A stretch of 64,000 nucleotides of DNA, taken from assembly GCF_900113035.1 (NCBI RefSeq), contig NZ_FONX01000001.1, forward strand, positions 310,001 to 374,000, given 5' to 3'. The notes under the pieces are model-generated. The model worked only from the letters and a program-made list of their open reading frames with translations, searched no databases and was not told where the DNA came from. This document shows, piece by piece, positions 1-8,865 of the stretch; within the stretch, counting starts at the first letter, position 1; each line of letters begins with the position of its first letter. The stretch is from Paracidovorax wautersii (GTDB lineage Bacteria > Pseudomonadota > Gammaproteobacteria > Burkholderiales > Burkholderiaceae_C). The translations under genes and the position numbers were made by a program.

Positions 1-2037
1 CAGATCGAACCAGCTGCAGGCGGCATGCTCGGGCTGGCGGCGCAGCACGGCCAGCTCCACCAGGGCCTCGTCGGGCAGGCCGAAGAGCGGCGAGCGCAGG
101 GCGCGGGCCAGCGAGAGGTCGTGCCCGGGCGAGACCAGCGCATCGAGCAGCGCCACCACGTCCTGCACCTCGGGCGCCTCGCCCAGATCGGCCTTTTCGG
201 GCTGCACGCAGGGGATGTGCAGATCGCGCAGCGCGTCCTGCAGCGCGCCCAGCCGGTCGCGCTTGCGGGCCAGCACCATGATCTCGCGCGGCGGCACGCC
301 GGCGGCGATGCGCGCGGCCACCCAGCGCGCGGCCTGGGCGCTTTCGCGCATGCGCAGGGTTTCCTCGGCCTCGTGGCGCGGCTGGGTCAGGCTGTCGCGC
401 CAGGCCATCGGGTCGGCGGCAGGGGCACCCTCTTCCTCCCCATCGGCATCGCCCTCGCTGTCGCCGGTGACGGGCGGCAGGCTGAGCAGGCTGCCCGGGT
501 CCGCCGATTCGGTGGTGTGGTCGCGAAAGCCCGCGTACTCGCCGGCCGCCTGCGCGGCCTGCATGGCGGCGTTGACGGCGGCGATCACGCCCTGGGCATT
601 GCGGCGCGTGTGGTCGCAGCTGAGCTGGTCGCCGCCCAGCGCCTCGCGCACGAAGGCCTGCGCGGCCAGGAACACCTGCGGCTCGGCGCGGCGGAAGCGG
701 TAGATGCTCTGCTTGGGGTCGCCCACGATGAACACGCTGGGCGCGGCCTGCCCGCCGCCCGAGCCGGCATAGCCCGACAGCCAGGCATGCAGCGCCTGCC
801 ATTGCAGCGGGTTGGTGTCCTGGAATTCATCGACCAGCAGGTGGCGCACGCGGGTGTCCAGGCGCTCCTGCACCCAGCCGCTCAGCACGTCGTCGGACAG
901 CATCACCAGCGCGGTGCGCTCCACGTCGTTCATGTCCACCCAGCCACGTTCGCGCTTGAGCGCGGAGAAGCTGGCGATGAGGCAGCGTGCCAGCCGCGCC
1001 ATGCGCTGCTGGTGCAGCCAGGCCTGGTGCTGGCGGCGCGCCAGCAAGAGGCGCTGCAGCTCGGGCTCGGCGGCCTGGGCGGCGGGGAATTTCTCGAGGT
1101 TCTTGCCGAGGCGGTCTTCCTTGGCGACGAAGAAGGCGCGGCGCAGGCGGTCCAGCCGCTCGTCCAGGTCAGTGCAGTTCCAGGCGTCGATCACCGCGTC
1201 GGCGGCCTTCTGCGGCGTCTTGTTGGCCTCGGTGCCCAGCGCCCGCGCCCAGCCCTGCCAGCGCAACTGGGCGGCCTCGCCCGCCAGCGCATGGGCGGGC
1301 GTGGGCAGGCCGGCGAATTCGGGGCAGTGGGCGGCGAAGGACGGCACCGAGGCGTCGATCACGCCGGACTCGTCGGCCAGGGTGAATTCGACGCGCTTGT
1401 CCAGCGCGCTGGCCAGCGCCTTGTGGGTCTGCGAGCGGCCGTGGGCGGCGATGCAGGCGTCGTAGTCGGCGCGCAGGCCGGCGTCCTGCGCCACGGCCTG
1501 CAGGAAGGGGCGCCAGACCTCGCGCACGGCCTGGGCGTCGTCTTCCAGCAGCTCGAAATGCGCGGGCAGGCCCTGGGCCTCCAGCACCGCCAGCGGCGCC
1601 GTGCCCAGCAGCGCGGCGAACCAGCTGTGGAAGGTGCGGATCTGCACCGGCCGGCCCGATTCGAGCATCTGCCGATACAGTTTTTGTAGCAGCAGGCCCT
1701 GTTCCCGTGCGCGCTCCGGGCCGATTCCGCGTGCGATCAGCTCGCGCTCCAGATCGGGCAGCGGCGCGGCGGAGAACGCCTCCAGCCATTCCTGCAGCCG
1801 CTGGCGCATCTCGCCGGCCGCCTTCTTGGTGAAGGTGATGGCCAGGATCTCGTGCGGCGCGCAGCCGTCCAGCAGCGCGCGCAGCATGCGCGAGACCAGC
1901 ATCCAGGTCTTGCCCGCGCCCGCGCAGGCTTCCACGGCCACGCTGCGCTGCGGATCGCAGGCGATGGCATAGAAGGCCTCCCGCGACACGGGCCGGCCGT
2001 TGTGTTCATAGGCGGCTTGCACGCGTTGCTCCGTCAT
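1..2037 (-). CDS. addA: AddA-type UvrD/RecB superfamily helicase-nuclease (3' end beyond window)
   Basis: Large subunit of an AddAB (RexAB) helicase-nuclease that resects double-strand DNA ends for RecA. Residues 1-679 are visible; the frame is open to the left edge, so the C-terminal nuclease domain is not seen. Walker A AGAGKT is at residues 39-44, helicase motif II DEFQDTN at 403-409 and GDPKQSIYRFRRAEP at 439-453, all diagnostic of UvrD/RecB helicases. The ATG (2037-2035) overlaps the addB stop as ATGA, which implies translational coupling. Family and role are firm; AddA rather than another UvrD-like paralogue is inferred from the adjacent AddB. Confidence 0.88.
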   Translation of the reverse strand, partial: MTEQRVQAAYEHNGRPVSREAFYAIACDPQRSVAVEACAGAGKTWMLVSRMLRALLDGCAPHEILAITFTKKAAGEMRQRLQEWLEAFSAAPLPDLERELIARGIGPERAREQGLLLQKLYRQMLESGRPVQIRTFHSWFAALLGTAPLAVLEAQGLPAHFELLEDDAQAVREVWRPFLQAVAQDAGLRADYDACIAAHGRSQTHKALASALDKRVEFTLADESGVIDASVPSFAAHCPEFAGLPTPAHALAGEAAQLRWQGWARALGTEANKTPQKAADAVIDAWNCTDLDERLDRLRRAFFVAKEDRLGKNLEKFPAAQAAEPELQRLLLARRQHQAWLHQQRMARLARCLIASFSALKRERGWVDMNDVERTALVMLSDDVLSGWVQERLDTRVRHLLVDEFQDTNPLQWQALHAWLSGYAGSGGGQAAPSVFIVGDPKQSIYRFRRAEPQVFLAAQAFVREALGGDQLSCDHTRRNAQGVIAAVNAAMQAAQAAGEYAGFRDHTTESADPGSLLSLPPVTGDSEGDADGEEEGAPAADPMAWRDSLTQPRHEAEETLRMRESAQAARWVAARIAAGVPPREIMVLARKRDRLGALQDALRDLHIPCVQPEKADLGEAPEVQDVVALLDALVSPGHDLSLARALRSPLFGLPDEALVELAVLRRQPEHAACSWFDL

Positions 2038-4595
2038 GTCCAGAAATCCTTGCGGCACAGGCCGCGTGCGGCGCACCAGTCGCACACCGCGCCCTCGCCC
2101 AGCGCGGGCATGGGCGCGCCTTCGGCGATGCGCGTGAAGTCGTGCAGGATGCCTTCGACCAGCTGGTCCCGCAGCGCCACCACATCTTCCTGCTCGTGGG
2201 TGCGCGTCTCACCGCGCTCGCCCACGTTGACGTAAGCCGCGCGCAGAGTGTCGTCGCCCAGCAGCGCGGCGTAGAAGGCCAGCTGCGTGTCTTCGGTGCC
2301 GGCGTTCACGCGGCGGCGGGTGACGGCGTCGTTCTCGGTCTTGTAGTCGATCACCAGCGTCGTCGGCTCGCCGCCGCCGGGCGGGTGCACCGCGTCGATG
2401 CGGTCCAGCAGGCCCACCAGCTCCAGGGCGCCCAGCGGCTGGGTGGCGGCGACCTCGGCCTGGCGGAAGCTCGCGCCCTGGGCCTCATGCCCCGCCAGCC
2501 ATTGCAGGTAGCCGTCGCGCAACGCGGGCCAGCCGGAGGCGAAGGGCAGGAATTCGCCGGCCTCGGTCAGCCGCTGCTCGCGGGTGACCTGCTCGGCGGC
2601 GGCGTCCATCAGCGCCCGGCGGGCTGCCGGCTCGCTCGTGGGCGCTTCGTGCAGCGCTTCGTGGAACTGCTGCAACACGGCGTGCAGCCAGGTGCCGAAG
2701 TCGCGCTTGTCCACCTCGGCGCCCAGCTCGTCGGCCTCCTGCAGCTGCAGCTGGCGCAGCGCGAAGAAGCGGTACGGGCAGTGGCGCAGGTCGGAATACG
2801 CGGTGGACGAGAGCTTGCGCACCGGCAGGCGCTCGCCGCTGGGCAGGGGCCTGGCGGTGGGCGCGGCGGGCACGGTGCGCTCGGCGCGGCAGTCGCCGCC
2901 GGGCTGGGCGCGGTGGTCCAGCTCCAGCGCCAGCACCAGGGGGCTGGCCAGCAGCGGCTCGCCGCCCTCGTCGCCGGTGCGCCAGAGCACATCGACGAAG
3001 GGCGTGCCCAGCGCGCCCTGCCAGGCGGCGCGCTGGGCGACCTCCAGAGCGGCACGCCCGGGCAGGCCCAGGCCCTCGCGCTGGGCCTGGGTCCAGGCGC
3101 CGGGCGGCTCGGGCGCGGCCTGCAGGCGCTTTTCGTCGCAGCCGGGCAGCACCAGCGCACAGAACGGCCGGCCCAGCAGCTGCGGCAGCGGCATCACCAC
3201 CACGGGCGCCTGGGCCAGGTAATCGGGGCGGTAGCGGCCGGCTTCCAGCACTTCGTTGACCCAGCGGGTGAAGTCGGTGAGCGACATGCGCCGGCCGGCG
3301 CCGGCCAGGGCCTGCAGGTCGGCGTCCAGGCCCTCGTCCAGCCGCAGCTGGGCGATCAGGACGGCACCGGCCGGGTCGGCCACGAGGCCCGGCCACAGGC
3401 CGCAGGCCTGCAGCAGGCCGCGCAGCGCGGCGATCCAGGCGGCCAGCGGGCGGGCGGCGCGCAGCGGCTCGCGCCAGGCCTGCACCTGGGCGACCAGATC
3501 GACAGCGCCGGCCAGGGCCGGGTCGCGGCTGGCGTCGATGGCGCCCGCTGCGCTCCACTGGCGCGGGCCGGCGCGGCGCAGCCATTTCTCCAGCGCGCGC
3601 AGGGCCGGCGCGGGTGCGGCGGGCGACTGCTTGAGCCAGTCGAGCACGGCGTCGGCCGTGGCGTCCCATGCGCAGGCGCGCAGCGCGGCCATGGCCTGGG
3701 CGGCGGCGCGGGTGGTGGAGAGCGTCCAGCCGTTCTCGTCGTGCACGGCCACGCCCGCGCCGTCCAGCAGCGCGCTGATGCGCCGCGTGAGCGCCCGGTC
3801 GTTGGCCGCCAGGGCCACGGGCACGCGGCCGCTGTCGAGGTGGCGCAGCACGCAGGCGGCGGCGCGCTGGGCTTCGTCTTCGGCGTCGGTTGCGGCGTGC
3901 AGCGCGGCCAGGTGCGGGGCGCTCTGGCCCAGCGCGCCGGGCAGGTCGATGCAGAGCGCGGCATCGCCCCACTGTGCCAGCAGCGCCTGGGCCAGCGCGT
4001 CGGGCTGGTAGCCCTGCAGCACGACGAGTGCCTCGGTGCCTTCGCGCACGGCAGGCACGAACAGCACGTCGCAGGGCGGCTGCGAGGCCAGCACCCATTC
4101 CAGCGCGATGCGCGCCGCAGCGGCTTCGAGCCGCAGGGCGCCGCCGTCGCCGCCGGCGGGCAGCAGCGCGCGGGCGGACTGCGCCCAGTCCTCGCGCTGC
4201 GCGGGCGGCACGGCGGCCATGGCGGCGAAGAGCTGCGCGGCCATCTCCAGCAGCGGGCCGGCCAGCACCTCGCGCTGGGCGGCGAGGCCCGCGCGTTCGA
4301 GCAGGTCGCGCGCATTGACGGCATCGCGCGCCACGTCGCCCGTGAATTCGCTGCCCTCGATCTGCGGCTGGCCCAGCTGGCGGGCCCAGTTGCGGGTGGT
4401 CTCGAAGCGGGGCGAGAAGCCGTCGGGAAAATGCCGCGCCCAGAGGCGCCGGCCCTCGGCCATGAGCTGGGCGTAGGGCACGAGCACGACGGTAGCGGCC
4501 ATGTGAGCGCCGCGGGCCTCGGCGTGGGCTCTAACGCGGTCCAGCACGGCGGCCCAGGAGCGCTCCAGGCCATCGTTTTTCGCTATGACTGTCAT
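2034..4595 (-). CDS. addB: AddB-type PD-(D/E)XK nuclease with iron-sulfur cluster
   Basis: Partner subunit of the AddAB end-resection complex. About 853 residues from the ATG at 4595; a GTG at 4646 would add 17. The C-terminal nuclease core is visible as VIDYKTEN (Asp near residue 750). Four cysteines fit the AddB 4Fe-4S staple: one in HCPYRFF at the start of the nuclease domain, and [10 protein letters not shown] near residues 838-847, whose C-x2-C-x5-C spacing equals that of Bacillus AddB. I see no Walker A motif in the N-terminal helicase-like part, as in some other proteobacterial AddB proteins. Neither start has a convincing ribosome binding site, and the ATG lies inside the palindrome at 4581-4599. 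Divergent from trxA. Confidence 0.85.
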   Translation of the reverse strand: MTVIAKNDGLERSWAAVLDRVRAHAEARGAHMAATVVLVPYAQLMAEGRRLWARHFPDGFSPRFETTRNWARQLGQPQIEGSEFTGDVARDAVNARDLLERAGLAAQREVLAGPLLEMAAQLFAAMAAVPPAQREDWAQSARALLPAGGDGGALRLEAAAARIALEWVLASQPPCDVLFVPAVREGTEALVVLQGYQPDALAQALLAQWGDAALCIDLPGALGQSAPHLAALHAATDAEDEAQRAAACVLRHLDSGRVPVALAANDRALTRRISALLDGAGVAVHDENGWTLSTTRAAAQAMAALRACAWDATADAVLDWLKQSPAAPAPALRALEKWLRRAGPRQWSAAGAIDASRDPALAGAVDLVAQVQAWREPLRAARPLAAWIAALRGLLQACGLWPGLVADPAGAVLIAQLRLDEGLDADLQALAGAGRRMSLTDFTRWVNEVLEAGRYRPDYLAQAPVVVMPLPQLLGRPFCALVLPGCDEKRLQAAPEPPGAWTQAQREGLGLPGRAALEVAQRAAWQGALGTPFVDVLWRTGDEGGEPLLASPLVLALELDHRAQPGGDCRAERTVPAAPTARPLPSGERLPVRKLSSTAYSDLRHCPYRFFALRQLQLQEADELGAEVDKRDFGTWLHAVLQQFHEALHEAPTSEPAARRALMDAAAEQVTREQRLTEAGEFLPFASGWPALRDGYLQWLAGHEAQGASFRQAEVAATQPLGALELVGLLDRIDAVHPPGGGEPTTLVIDYKTENDAVTRRRVNAGTEDTQLAFYAALLGDDTLRAAYVNVGERGETRTHEQEDVVALRDQLVEGILHDFTRIAEGAPMPALGEGAVCDWCAARGLCRKDFWT

Positions 4596-4599
4596 AGCG
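4581..4599. repeat. GCTAT-N7-ATAGC palindrome, copy 1
   Basis: Perfect inverted repeat with 9-bp arms and one central base (CGCTATGAC-T-GTCATAGCG). It contains the likely addB start codon. It has the same 17-bp core layout (GCTAt, seven bases, ATAGC) as the sequences at 9844-9860 and 24693-24709, so it is probably one copy of a dispersed short palindrome rather than an addB operator. Confidence 0.55.
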
Positions 4600-4704
4600 G
4601 CCGAGCCGCTTGGCGTAACGGGGTGCGGGGAATCGGTTTCTGTCACAATGAACGGACTTTATCCGTACCCGCCCACCAATATCTGCATACACAAGGATTG
4701 CGCC

Positions 4705-5037
4705 ATGGCAAGCGAACTCATCAAACACATCTCCGACACCAGTTTCGAAGCCGACGTGCTGAAGGCGTCCGGTCCGGTGCTGGTGGATTACTGGGCCGAA
4801 TGGTGCGGCCCCTGCAAGATGATCGCCCCCGTGCTGGACGAGCTGGCGGCCACCTACCAAGGCAAGCTGACCATCGCCAAGATGAACGTGGACGAGAACC
4901 GCGAGATCCCCGCCAAGTTCGGCATCCGCGGCATCCCCACGCTGATGCTGTTCAAGAACGGCGAACTGGCCGCCCAGAAGGTCGGCGCCATGAGCAAGGC
5001 CCAGCTGTCGGCTTTCATCGACCAGAGCCTGGCCTGA
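4705..5037 (+). CDS. trxA: Thioredoxin 1
   Basis: Cytoplasmic disulfide reductase of 110 residues, the usual thioredoxin length. The redox motif WCGPCK is at residues 33-38, preceded by the conserved DYWAEW, and the cis-proline loop GIRGIPTL is near residue 75. Start chosen at ATG 4705 because AAGGA lies 7 bases upstream (4693-4697) and the protein then begins like other TrxA. It sits directly upstream of rho on the same strand, a conserved betaproteobacterial pair. No unusual residues. Confidence 0.97.
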   Translation: MASELIKHISDTSFEADVLKASGPVLVDYWAEWCGPCKMIAPVLDELAATYQGKLTIAKMNVDENREIPAKFGIRGIPTLMLFKNGELAAQKVGAMSKAQLSAFIDQSLA

Positions 5038-5051
5038 TCCTCTCCCCCTTT

Positions 5052-5076
5052 CGCCGCCCGGCCCGCACGGGCGGCG
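5052..5076 (+). terminator. GC-rich hairpin between trxA and rho
   Basis: Perfect 9-bp stem CGCCGCCCG / CGGGCGGCG with a 7-base loop, 14 bases after the trxA stop. There is no U-run on either strand, so it is not a canonical intrinsic terminator. It may be a 3'-end stabiliser or pause site of the trxA mRNA. Confidence 0.4.
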
Positions 5077-5302
5077 AACCCCGGCGCCACGGCTCATTCA
5101 CGCTGCTTGCGCCGCCCACCGCCCTCGCGGTGGCGATCCCGAATCTTTTCCTGTCATAATCCGAAGCGATCACCAGCGCGCACCGCATAGGCGTCTGGTT
5201 TCAGATCCCAGGCTCGCCCGGCCCGCACGACGGCCTCTACGGCGCTCCCAGCCTCCTCCCCTCTGCTCTGACCCACATCCCACTCCGCCAGGGAGTCTCC
5301 CC

Positions 5303-6565
5303 ATGCACTTAAACGAACTCAAGGCACTGCACGTGTCTGAAGTCCTCAAGCAGGCCGAAGAGCTTGAGATCGAAAACACCGGCCGCATGCGCAAGCAGGA
5401 GCTGATGTTCGCCATCATCAAGAAGCGCGCCAAGGCCGGCGAACAGGTGTTCGCCGACGGCGTGCTGGAGATCCTGCCCGACGGCTTCGGTTTCCTGCGC
5501 AGCCCCGACACCAGCTACACCGCCAGCACGGACGACATCTACATCTCGCCCAGCCAGGTGCGCCGCTTCAACCTGCACACCGGCGACATGATCGAAGGCG
5601 AAGTGCGCACGCCCAAGGACGGCGAACGCTACTTCGCGCTGACCAAGCTCGACGCCGTCAACGGCGGCCCGCCCGAGCAGAACAAGCACAAGGTCATGTT
5701 CGAGAACCTGACCCCGCTGTTCCCCAAGGAGCAGATGAAGCTCGAGCGCGACATCAAGGGCGACGAGAACATCACCGGCCGCATCATCGACATCGTGGCC
5801 CCCATCGGCCGCGGCCAGCGCGCGCTGGTCGTCGCACCGCCCAAGAGCGGCAAGACGGTGATGATGCAGCACATCGCCCACGCCATCACGGCCAACAACC
5901 CCGACGTGCACCTGATGGTGCTGCTGGTGGACGAGCGCCCTGAAGAAGTGACCGAGATGCAGCGCTCGGTCAAGGGCGAAATCATCGCCTCCACCTTCGA
6001 CGAGCCCGCCGCCCGCCACGTCCACGTGGCCGAGATGGTGATCGAGCGCGCCAAGCGCCTGGTCGAGCTCAAGAAGGACGTGGTGATCCTGCTGGACTCC
6101 ATCACCCGCCTGGCCCGCGCCTACAACAACGTCGTGCCCTCGTCGGGCAAGGTGCTGTCGGGCGGTGTGGATGCCGCCGCGCTGCAGCGCCCCAAGCGCT
6201 TCTTCGGCGCGGCCCGCAAGGTCGAGGAAGGCGGCTCGCTGACCATCATCGCCACGGCGCTGGTGGACACCGGCAGCCGCATGGACGAAGTGATCTTCGA
6301 AGAGTTCAAGGGCACGGGCAACTGCGAAGTCCACCTGAGCCGCCGCCTCTACGAAAAGCGCGTGTTCCCGGCCATCGAGCTCAACAAGAGCGGCACGCGC
6401 CGCGAAGAGCTGCTGCTTGCGCCCGAGATCCTGCAGAAGACCCGCATCCTGCGCCAGTTCATGTACAACATGGACGAGATCGAGTCCATGGAACTCATGA
6501 TCAAGAAGATGCGCGAGACCAAGACCAACACCGACTTCTTCGAGGCCATGCGCCGCGGCGGCTGA
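5303..6565 (+). CDS. rho: Transcription termination factor Rho
   Basis: Hexameric RNA-dependent ATPase that terminates transcription. 420 residues, the normal length. N-terminal helical domain at about 1-45, cold-shock-like RNA-binding domain at about 50-125, Walker A APPKSGKT at 178-185 and the Walker B segment VILLDSITR near 258. [19 protein letters not shown] covers the Q-loop/R-loop region. A GGGAG ribosome site (about 5290) precedes ATG 5303. A CATAAT -10-like box at 5154-5159 lies in a leader of about 140 nt, but its -35 (TGGCGA at 5131) is weak. A clear intrinsic terminator follows at 6595-6623. Confidence 0.98.
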   Translation: MHLNELKALHVSEVLKQAEELEIENTGRMRKQELMFAIIKKRAKAGEQVFADGVLEILPDGFGFLRSPDTSYTASTDDIYISPSQVRRFNLHTGDMIEGEVRTPKDGERYFALTKLDAVNGGPPEQNKHKVMFENLTPLFPKEQMKLERDIKGDENITGRIIDIVAPIGRGQRALVVAPPKSGKTVMMQHIAHAITANNPDVHLMVLLVDERPEEVTEMQRSVKGEIIASTFDEPAARHVHVAEMVIERAKRLVELKKDVVILLDSITRLARAYNNVVPSSGKVLSGGVDAAALQRPKRFFGAARKVEEGGSLTIIATALVDTGSRMDEVIFEEFKGTGNCEVHLSRRLYEKRVFPAIELNKSGTRREELLLAPEILQKTRILRQFMYNMDEIESMELMIKKMRETKTNTDFFEAMRRGG

Positions 6566-6583
6566 CCGCCCGCACACCTCATC

Positions 6584-6611
6584 TTGCCAACCGGGCCCGC
6601 CGTGCGATAAT
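6584..6611 (+). promoter_or_regulatory. rpmE promoter embedded in the rho terminator
   Basis: TTGCCA at 6584-6589, a 16-bp spacer and GATAAT at 6606-6611, each 5 of 6 to the sigma70 consensus. The -10 box is exactly in the 10-base loop of the rho terminator hairpin, so start +1 would fall at about 6618, at the end of the stem. rpmE starts 68 bases further on. Confidence 0.6.
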
Positions 6612-6623
6612 GGCGGGCTTTTT
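6595..6623 (+). terminator. Intrinsic terminator of rho
   Basis: GCCCGCC (6595-6601), 10-base loop, GGCGGGC (6612-6618), then five T. It lies 30 bases after the rho stop. The loop carries the -10 box of the next promoter. Confidence 0.85.
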
Positions 6624-6685
6624 CTTGCGGAAAGTACGCCGGACTGGCCGGCGCGGCTCCCGCATCTGATTCGAAAAGGAAGATC

Positions 6686-6946
6686 ATGAAAGAAGGCATT
6701 CACCCCAACTACCGCGAAGTGCTGTTCGTGGACCTGTCCAACGGCTTCAAGTTCGTGACCCGTTCGTGCGTGAACACGAAGGAAACCGACACCTTCGAAG
6801 GCAAGGAATATCCCCTGTTCAAGCTGGATACCTCCTCTGAATCGCACCCCTTCTACACCGGCACGCAAAAGTCGGTGGACAACATGGGTGGCCGCGTGGA
6901 GCGCTTCCGCAACCGCTTCGGCAAGACCACGGCCGCTGCGAAGTAA
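6686..6946 (+). CDS. rpmE2: 50S ribosomal protein L31 type B
   Basis: 86-residue L31. It begins [16 protein letters not shown] and contains the [10 protein letters not shown] segment of type B proteins. The zinc-binding CxxC pairs of type A L31 are absent; the only cysteine is in RSCVN. This is therefore the zinc-independent form that in many bacteria replaces the zinc form under zinc limitation. An AAAGGAAG ribosome site ends 5 bases before ATG. It has its own promoter within the rho terminator and its own terminator downstream. No Zur box was recognised. Confidence 0.95.
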   Translation: MKEGIHPNYREVLFVDLSNGFKFVTRSCVNTKETDTFEGKEYPLFKLDTSSESHPFYTGTQKSVDNMGGRVERFRNRFGKTTAAAK

Positions 6947-6983
6947 GCCCGCAAGCCCGGGAGCCTCTTCCCGCCGCTTCGAG

Positions 6984-7015
6984 AAGGCAGCCCGGTTCGC
7001 CGCGCTGCCTTTTTT
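6984..7015 (+). terminator. Intrinsic terminator of rpmE
   Basis: AAGGCAGC / GCTGCCTT 8-bp stem (GGCAGC at 6986-6991, GCTGCC at 7004-7009) followed by six T at 7010-7015. It is 38 bases after the rpmE stop. Confidence 0.85.
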
Positions 7016-7153
7016 CCTTCCTGAAGGCTGCGTGCCACCCGCGCGCGGCAGCTCTCGACTCGATGCTTGCCGGCGGCGATCGCCAGGCCGGCCCATTGCG
7101 CCGAGACCGCCCCGCCGATTGGCGCCACCCACCTTGCACCGGACAACTTTCGC

Positions 7154-8851
7154 GTGATCCAGCCCACCCCCGCCATCGTGCCCCACAGCGCCGCACGCAC
7201 CCTGCCGCGCTGGGCGCTGCTGCTGCTGTGCCTTGCCTATGTGGTGCCGGGCTTCATCGGCCGCGATCCGTGGAAGAGCGCCGACGTGACGGCCTTCGGC
7301 TACATGCGCGAGCTGGCGCTGGGCCACACGTCGTGGCTGGACCCGCTGATGGCGGGGCTGCCGCCCGACACCGACGGCCTGCTGCCCTACTGGCTCGGGG
7401 CCTGGGCCATCCAGTGGACATCGCCCTGGCTCTCGCCCGAACTCGGCGCGCGGCTGCCCTTCGCCGCGCTGCTGGCGCTCACGCTGGCCGCCACCTGGTA
7501 CAGCGTCTATTACCTCGCGCGCAGCCCGGGCGCGCAGCCAGTGGCCTTCGCCTTCGGCGGCGAAGCCAGCCCGGCCGCCTATGCGCGCGCCATGGCCGAC
7601 GCGGGCCTGCTGGCGCTCATCGCCTGCCTGGGCCTGGCCCAGCTGTCGCACGAAATCACCAGCTACCTCACCCAGCTGGCCTGCACCGCCCTGCTCTTCT
7701 ATGCCGCGGCGGCCCTGCCGCTGCGCACGGTGCTGCCCATGGCCGCGGCCGTGGCCGGGCTGGGCGGCCTGGTGCTCAGCGGGGCGCCGGCCCTGGCCGT
7801 GCTGCTGGGCAGCGGCGGCGCGCTGCTGGTGCTGTTCAGCGCCTCCGATTCGCCCCGGCGCCGCTGGCCCTGGGCGGCTGCGCTGGCGGCCATCACGCTG
7901 GCCTCGGCACTGCTGGGCTGGGAACTCGATCTCTGGCGCTGGCGCATCGTCGAAGCGAAGGAAGCCAAGGAGTGGAGCAGCCTCGCGCGCCTGCTGCTGT
8001 GGTTCTCCTGGCCCGCCTGGCCGCTCACGCTCTGGACGCTGTGGCGCTGGCGCCGGCAGATCGTGAGCCGCCAGCCCCATCGGCACCTGCTGCTGCCCCT
8101 CTGGTTCCTGGGCGTGGCCCTGGGTGCCACGCTCACCACGCGCCCCGCCGACCGGGCACTGCTGCTGGGCCTGCCCGCTCTCGCGGCGCTGGCAGCCTTC
8201 GCGCTACCCACGCTGCGGCGCAGCATCGCGGCGCTCATCGACTGGTTCACCCTGCTCTTCTTCAGCGTGTCGGCCATCGCCATCTGGGTGATCTGGCTGT
8301 CGGTGCAGACCGGCGTGCCCGCCAAGCCGGCGCAGAACATCGCCCGGCTGGCACCCGGCTTCGTGGCCTCGTTCTCGCCCGTGGCCTTCGCCACCGCCCT
8401 GGCCGCCACGCTGGCCTGGTGCGCGCTGGTGTGGTGGCGCGCGGCGCGCAACCGCACCGCCATCTGGAAGAGCCTGGTGCTGCCCGCCAGCGGTGCGGCG
8501 CTGGGCTGGCTGCTGCTGATGACGCTCTGGCTGCCGCTGCTGGACCACGCGCGCAGCTACCGCCTGCAGATGGAGGCCGTGCGCGCCACCGTGGGCGACA
8601 AGCCCGGCTGCGTGGCCACCTACGGCATGGGCCGCGCCCAGCTGGCCGCCCTGATCTACCACGCCGGGCTCACGCCGGCCTCGGGCCAGCACAGCGCCGA
8701 CTGCGACTGGCTGGTGGCCGACGCGGGCGCCGTGCCGCACTTCTCCTCGGTGCTGCCCGCACGCGAGTGGAAAGAGATCGCGACCATCATGCGGCCCACA
8801 GACAAGAACGACAGCCTCGTCGTTCTGCATCGCATCACGGCCCGGCGCTGA
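7154..8851 (+). CDS. GT39/ArnT-like polytopic membrane glycosyltransferase
   Basis: Integral membrane protein of about 565 residues with some ten hydrophobic segments. The N-terminal signature GFIGRDPWKSADVTAFGYM, in the first periplasmic loop after TM1, resembles lipid-linked sugar transferases of the ArnT/GT39 group, where acidic loop residues are catalytic. A short soluble domain (DKPGCVATYGMGRAQLAAL and onwards) ends the protein. The GTG at 7154 starts just before TM1; a TTG at 7067 would add 29 residues that do not look like protein. It lies 14 bases upstream of the MATE gene in an apparent two-gene unit. The acceptor is unknown; lipid A or an exopolysaccharide is possible. Confidence 0.7.
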   Translation: MIQPTPAIVPHSAARTLPRWALLLLCLAYVVPGFIGRDPWKSADVTAFGYMRELALGHTSWLDPLMAGLPPDTDGLLPYWLGAWAIQWTSPWLSPELGARLPFAALLALTLAATWYSVYYLARSPGAQPVAFAFGGEASPAAYARAMADAGLLALIACLGLAQLSHEITSYLTQLACTALLFYAAAALPLRTVLPMAAAVAGLGGLVLSGAPALAVLLGSGGALLVLFSASDSPRRRWPWAAALAAITLASALLGWELDLWRWRIVEAKEAKEWSSLARLLLWFSWPAWPLTLWTLWRWRRQIVSRQPHRHLLLPLWFLGVALGATLTTRPADRALLLGLPALAALAAFALPTLRRSIAALIDWFTLLFFSVSAIAIWVIWLSVQTGVPAKPAQNIARLAPGFVASFSPVAFATALAATLAWCALVWWRAARNRTAIWKSLVLPASGAALGWLLLMTLWLPLLDHARSYRLQMEAVRATVGDKPGCVATYGMGRAQLAALIYHAGLTPASGQHSADCDWLVADAGAVPHFSSVLPAREWKEIATIMRPTDKNDSLVVLHRITARR

Positions 8852-8865
8852 GGACCGCAGCACCG

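Noticed and set aside
2142-5159. 1005-codon open frame antisense to addB and running into trxA
   Set aside because: Composition is that of a shadow frame in GC-rich DNA (Gly/Ala/Gln/Arg repeats), no domain is visible, and it is opposite to two well-conserved genes.
5151-5168. CTGTCATAAT upstream of rho as a Pho box
   Set aside because: Only one half-site; the second at 11 bp is absent, and the sequence is better explained as a -10 box.
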